Of a stretch of 23,275 bases of DNA, positions 22,122-23,275 are shown piece after piece; positions within the stretch are counted from its first letter, which is position 1; each line of letters opens with the position of its first letter. The position numbers and the translations under genes are program-made. The DNA is from an uncultured Lachnospiraceae bacterium (GTDB lineage: Bacteria > Bacillota > Clostridia > Lachnospirales > Lachnospiraceae), in NCBI GenBank assembly GCA_900550285.1, contig URRW01000036.1, forward strand, positions 1-23,275, read 5' to 3'. The notes below the pieces were generated by a model that saw only the letters and a program-made list of their open reading frames with translations, made no database searches and had not been told where the DNA came from.

Positions 22122-22903
22122 TCCCCCCTTTGTCTGTATAATCTGTCAATCAGCAAAAAAGAAACTGCCGCCATGATTCCGAGTATCAGCGCGGTCAGAG
22201 CCGTCGAGGGGATCAGTCCCGTCATTTGATCCAGATCCATTTTTATCCCATGTGCAGCCATATCGCCGGCGCTCCAGAATGTAGTCAGCGGCGTAGGCAG
22301 GAGCCATAATATTGTTTTGGGAAGCGCGTCGTACAGCGCGGTTGCACTCATATTCAATACGCTGTAAAAAATGCACAGCAGGATGGAAAACACATAGGTC
22401 CTGCTGAAAAAGACGACAAGCACGATCAGCGGCAGAGTCCCCGCCGTAATAAAGATCCCCGTTTCAATGGCTAAAAATAATTTGTAGCCAATCCCGTAAA
22501 CCTCGAATGTCCCAAGACTGCAAACAATCGCTGCGAGCGTGGACGCTGCGCAAAAGAGAATGCCGAATAGAAACAGCACCAGTATTTTGGCAAGCACCAG
22601 CCGGGTGCCGGTGACGGGAATGACGCGCAGATTTTTGAACGTATCGTTGTCCCGTTCCATAAAAAACAGCATTGCCGCAATGACGCCGATGATACAGGGA
22701 AGCAGAAACTGTATGCCATACCCGAGCACCATATTGAAAAGCCCGTCAAATGCGTCAGCCTTATCTGCGTATCGTTCCGTCATGGAGGGCGTTGTCATGA
22801 AATAAGCCAGCGGGACCGGGAACAGAAAGGCAGACAGGATAACCAGCGGAATGAATTTTTTCCGTTTCAATTTCCAAAATTCACATTTTATCAGTTTAAG
22901 CAA
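22118..22903 (-). CDS. ABC-2 type transporter permease, first subunit
   Basis: This 261-aa paralogue of the next permease has a similar N-terminus (KLIKCEFWKLKRKKFIPLVIL) and the same cytoplasmic loop ERDNDTFKNLRVIPVTGTRLVLAKILV. About six membrane segments are visible. The start is a TTG at 22903-22901 preceded by a strong GGAGG/GAGGG site; the first eight bases of the gene overlap the end of the ATPase gene. Two different permeases plus one ATPase is the layout of lantibiotic-immunity and bacitracin-efflux (LanFEG/BcrAB-like) transporters. No lantibiotic gene or two-component system is within the window, but the operon runs past its right edge. Confidence 0.82.
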   Translation of the reverse strand: MLKLIKCEFWKLKRKKFIPLVILSAFLFPVPLAYFMTTPSMTERYADKADAFDGLFNMVLGYGIQFLLPCIIGVIAAMLFFMERDNDTFKNLRVIPVTGTRLVLAKILVLFLFGILFCAASTLAAIVCSLGTFEVYGIGYKLFLAIETGIFITAGTLPLIVLVVFFSRTYVFSILLCIFYSVLNMSATALYDALPKTILWLLPTPLTTFWSAGDMAAHGIKMDLDQMTGLIPSTALTALILGIMAAVSFLLIDRLYRQRGE

Positions 22904-23275
22904 TTCCCTCTCCTCCCGTCACACGCTTGAAGTAATCTTCAAGGCTTTCTTCGCAGGTATGCGCTTCCGATACCTCCAATCCGTTTTCTACAAAAGCGGT
23001 TACAATTTTCCCAACAGGTAAATCAAGATTATGTAAGCGTAAATTATGGTCGTCCTGTATAGAAAAATTGTTTTCGTGGAAAGTACGTTCCAAAATTCTT
23101 GCTGCCTGTGCGGTATCAGAAACAGTAAAGCGGATATGCTTGCTGCTTTTTGCTTCCAGTTCCGCAAGGCTTTCTTCTTCCAGTAATGCGCCATGGTCGA
23201 TAATTCCAATATCATCAGCCAATAGAGAAATTTCCGAAAGAATATGACTGGAAATTAAAATCGTTTTACCTCTTG
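22896..23275 (-). CDS. ABC transporter ATP-binding protein, N-terminus cut by window edge
   Basis: Only the C-terminal 125 residues are present; the frame runs off the right edge with RGKTILISSHILSEISLLAD. SSH is the switch histidine (H-loop) of an ABC ATPase, followed by DIGIIDHGALLEEESLAEL, normal for BcrA/CcmA-like drug-export ATPases. The last 80 residues (KHIRFTVSDTAQAARILERTF to EDYFKRVTGGEG) are the usual C-terminal domain. Walker A, Walker B and the signature motif lie outside the window. It would energise the two permeases encoded directly downstream, the first of which overlaps its last codons. Confidence 0.9.
   Translation of the reverse strand, partial: RGKTILISSHILSEISLLADDIGIIDHGALLEEESLAELEAKSSKHIRFTVSDTAQAARILERTFHENNFSIQDDHNLRLHNLDLPVGKIVTAFVENGLEVSEAHTCEESLEDYFKRVTGGEGIA

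Overview
The window looks like a piece of a chromosome from a spore-forming member of the Clostridia, most likely the family Lachnospiraceae. The reasons are strong AGGAGG-type ribosome binding sites, a SpoVAE gene, DUF5721- and DUF6171-type proteins of the sort I associate with that family, a DegV protein, and clostridial-type araA/FGGY kinase/araD genes. Species cannot be fixed from the sequence alone.

Region 1 (1-7765) is a catabolic locus for unsaturated uronates. A partial AraC-type regulator (minus strand) is divergent from a GH88 unsaturated glucuronyl hydrolase. A second AraC-type regulator (minus strand) converges on GH88 through a shared terminator and is divergent from a five-gene operon: kduI, a kduD-type SDR, a cytoplasmic discoidin-like protein, a KDPG aldolase fused to a VOC/glyoxalase-like domain, and a PfkB-type KDG kinase. 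Together GH88, KduI, KduD, KdgK and KdgA would take 4,5-unsaturated uronyl oligosaccharides (from glycosaminoglycans or pectin-like polymers) to pyruvate plus glyceraldehyde-3-phosphate. No lyase or transporter is in the window.

Region 2 (7777-14468) is mixed housekeeping and accessory DNA: an orphan 1-phosphofructokinase (minus) with a textbook promoter, tRNA-Trp, a DUF3810 membrane metalloprotease-like protein, an orphan spoVAE, a DUF5721 protein (minus), a DegV lipid-binding protein, a GNAT acetyltransferase, a small gene broken by two frameshifts and a P-loop kinase-like protein. It contains a striking 274-bp near-perfect palindromic element (11405-11678) and a diverged relative of it (12765-12865), plus an orphan 17-bp-stem hairpin after the tRNA.

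Region 3 (14543-21297) is an arabinose/arabinan locus on the plus strand: a sigma-A promoter, a structured leader with an attenuator-like terminator, araA, an FGGY ribulokinase, araD, an intracellular GH51 alpha-L-arabinofuranosidase, a small eight-cysteine protein and an ArsR-type HTH protein with a large unassigned C-terminal domain that may be the sensor for this locus.

Region 4 (21336-23275, minus strand) is the end of an ABC-2 type export operon: the C-terminus of an ATPase (cut by the window edge) followed by two overlapping permease genes, resembling lantibiotic/bacitracin self-protection transporters.

The best candidates for undescribed biology are the palindromic element family, the araA leader, the ArsR-like regulator with its unusual C-terminal domain, the discoidin-like protein inside the KDG operon, and the aldolase-VOC fusion.
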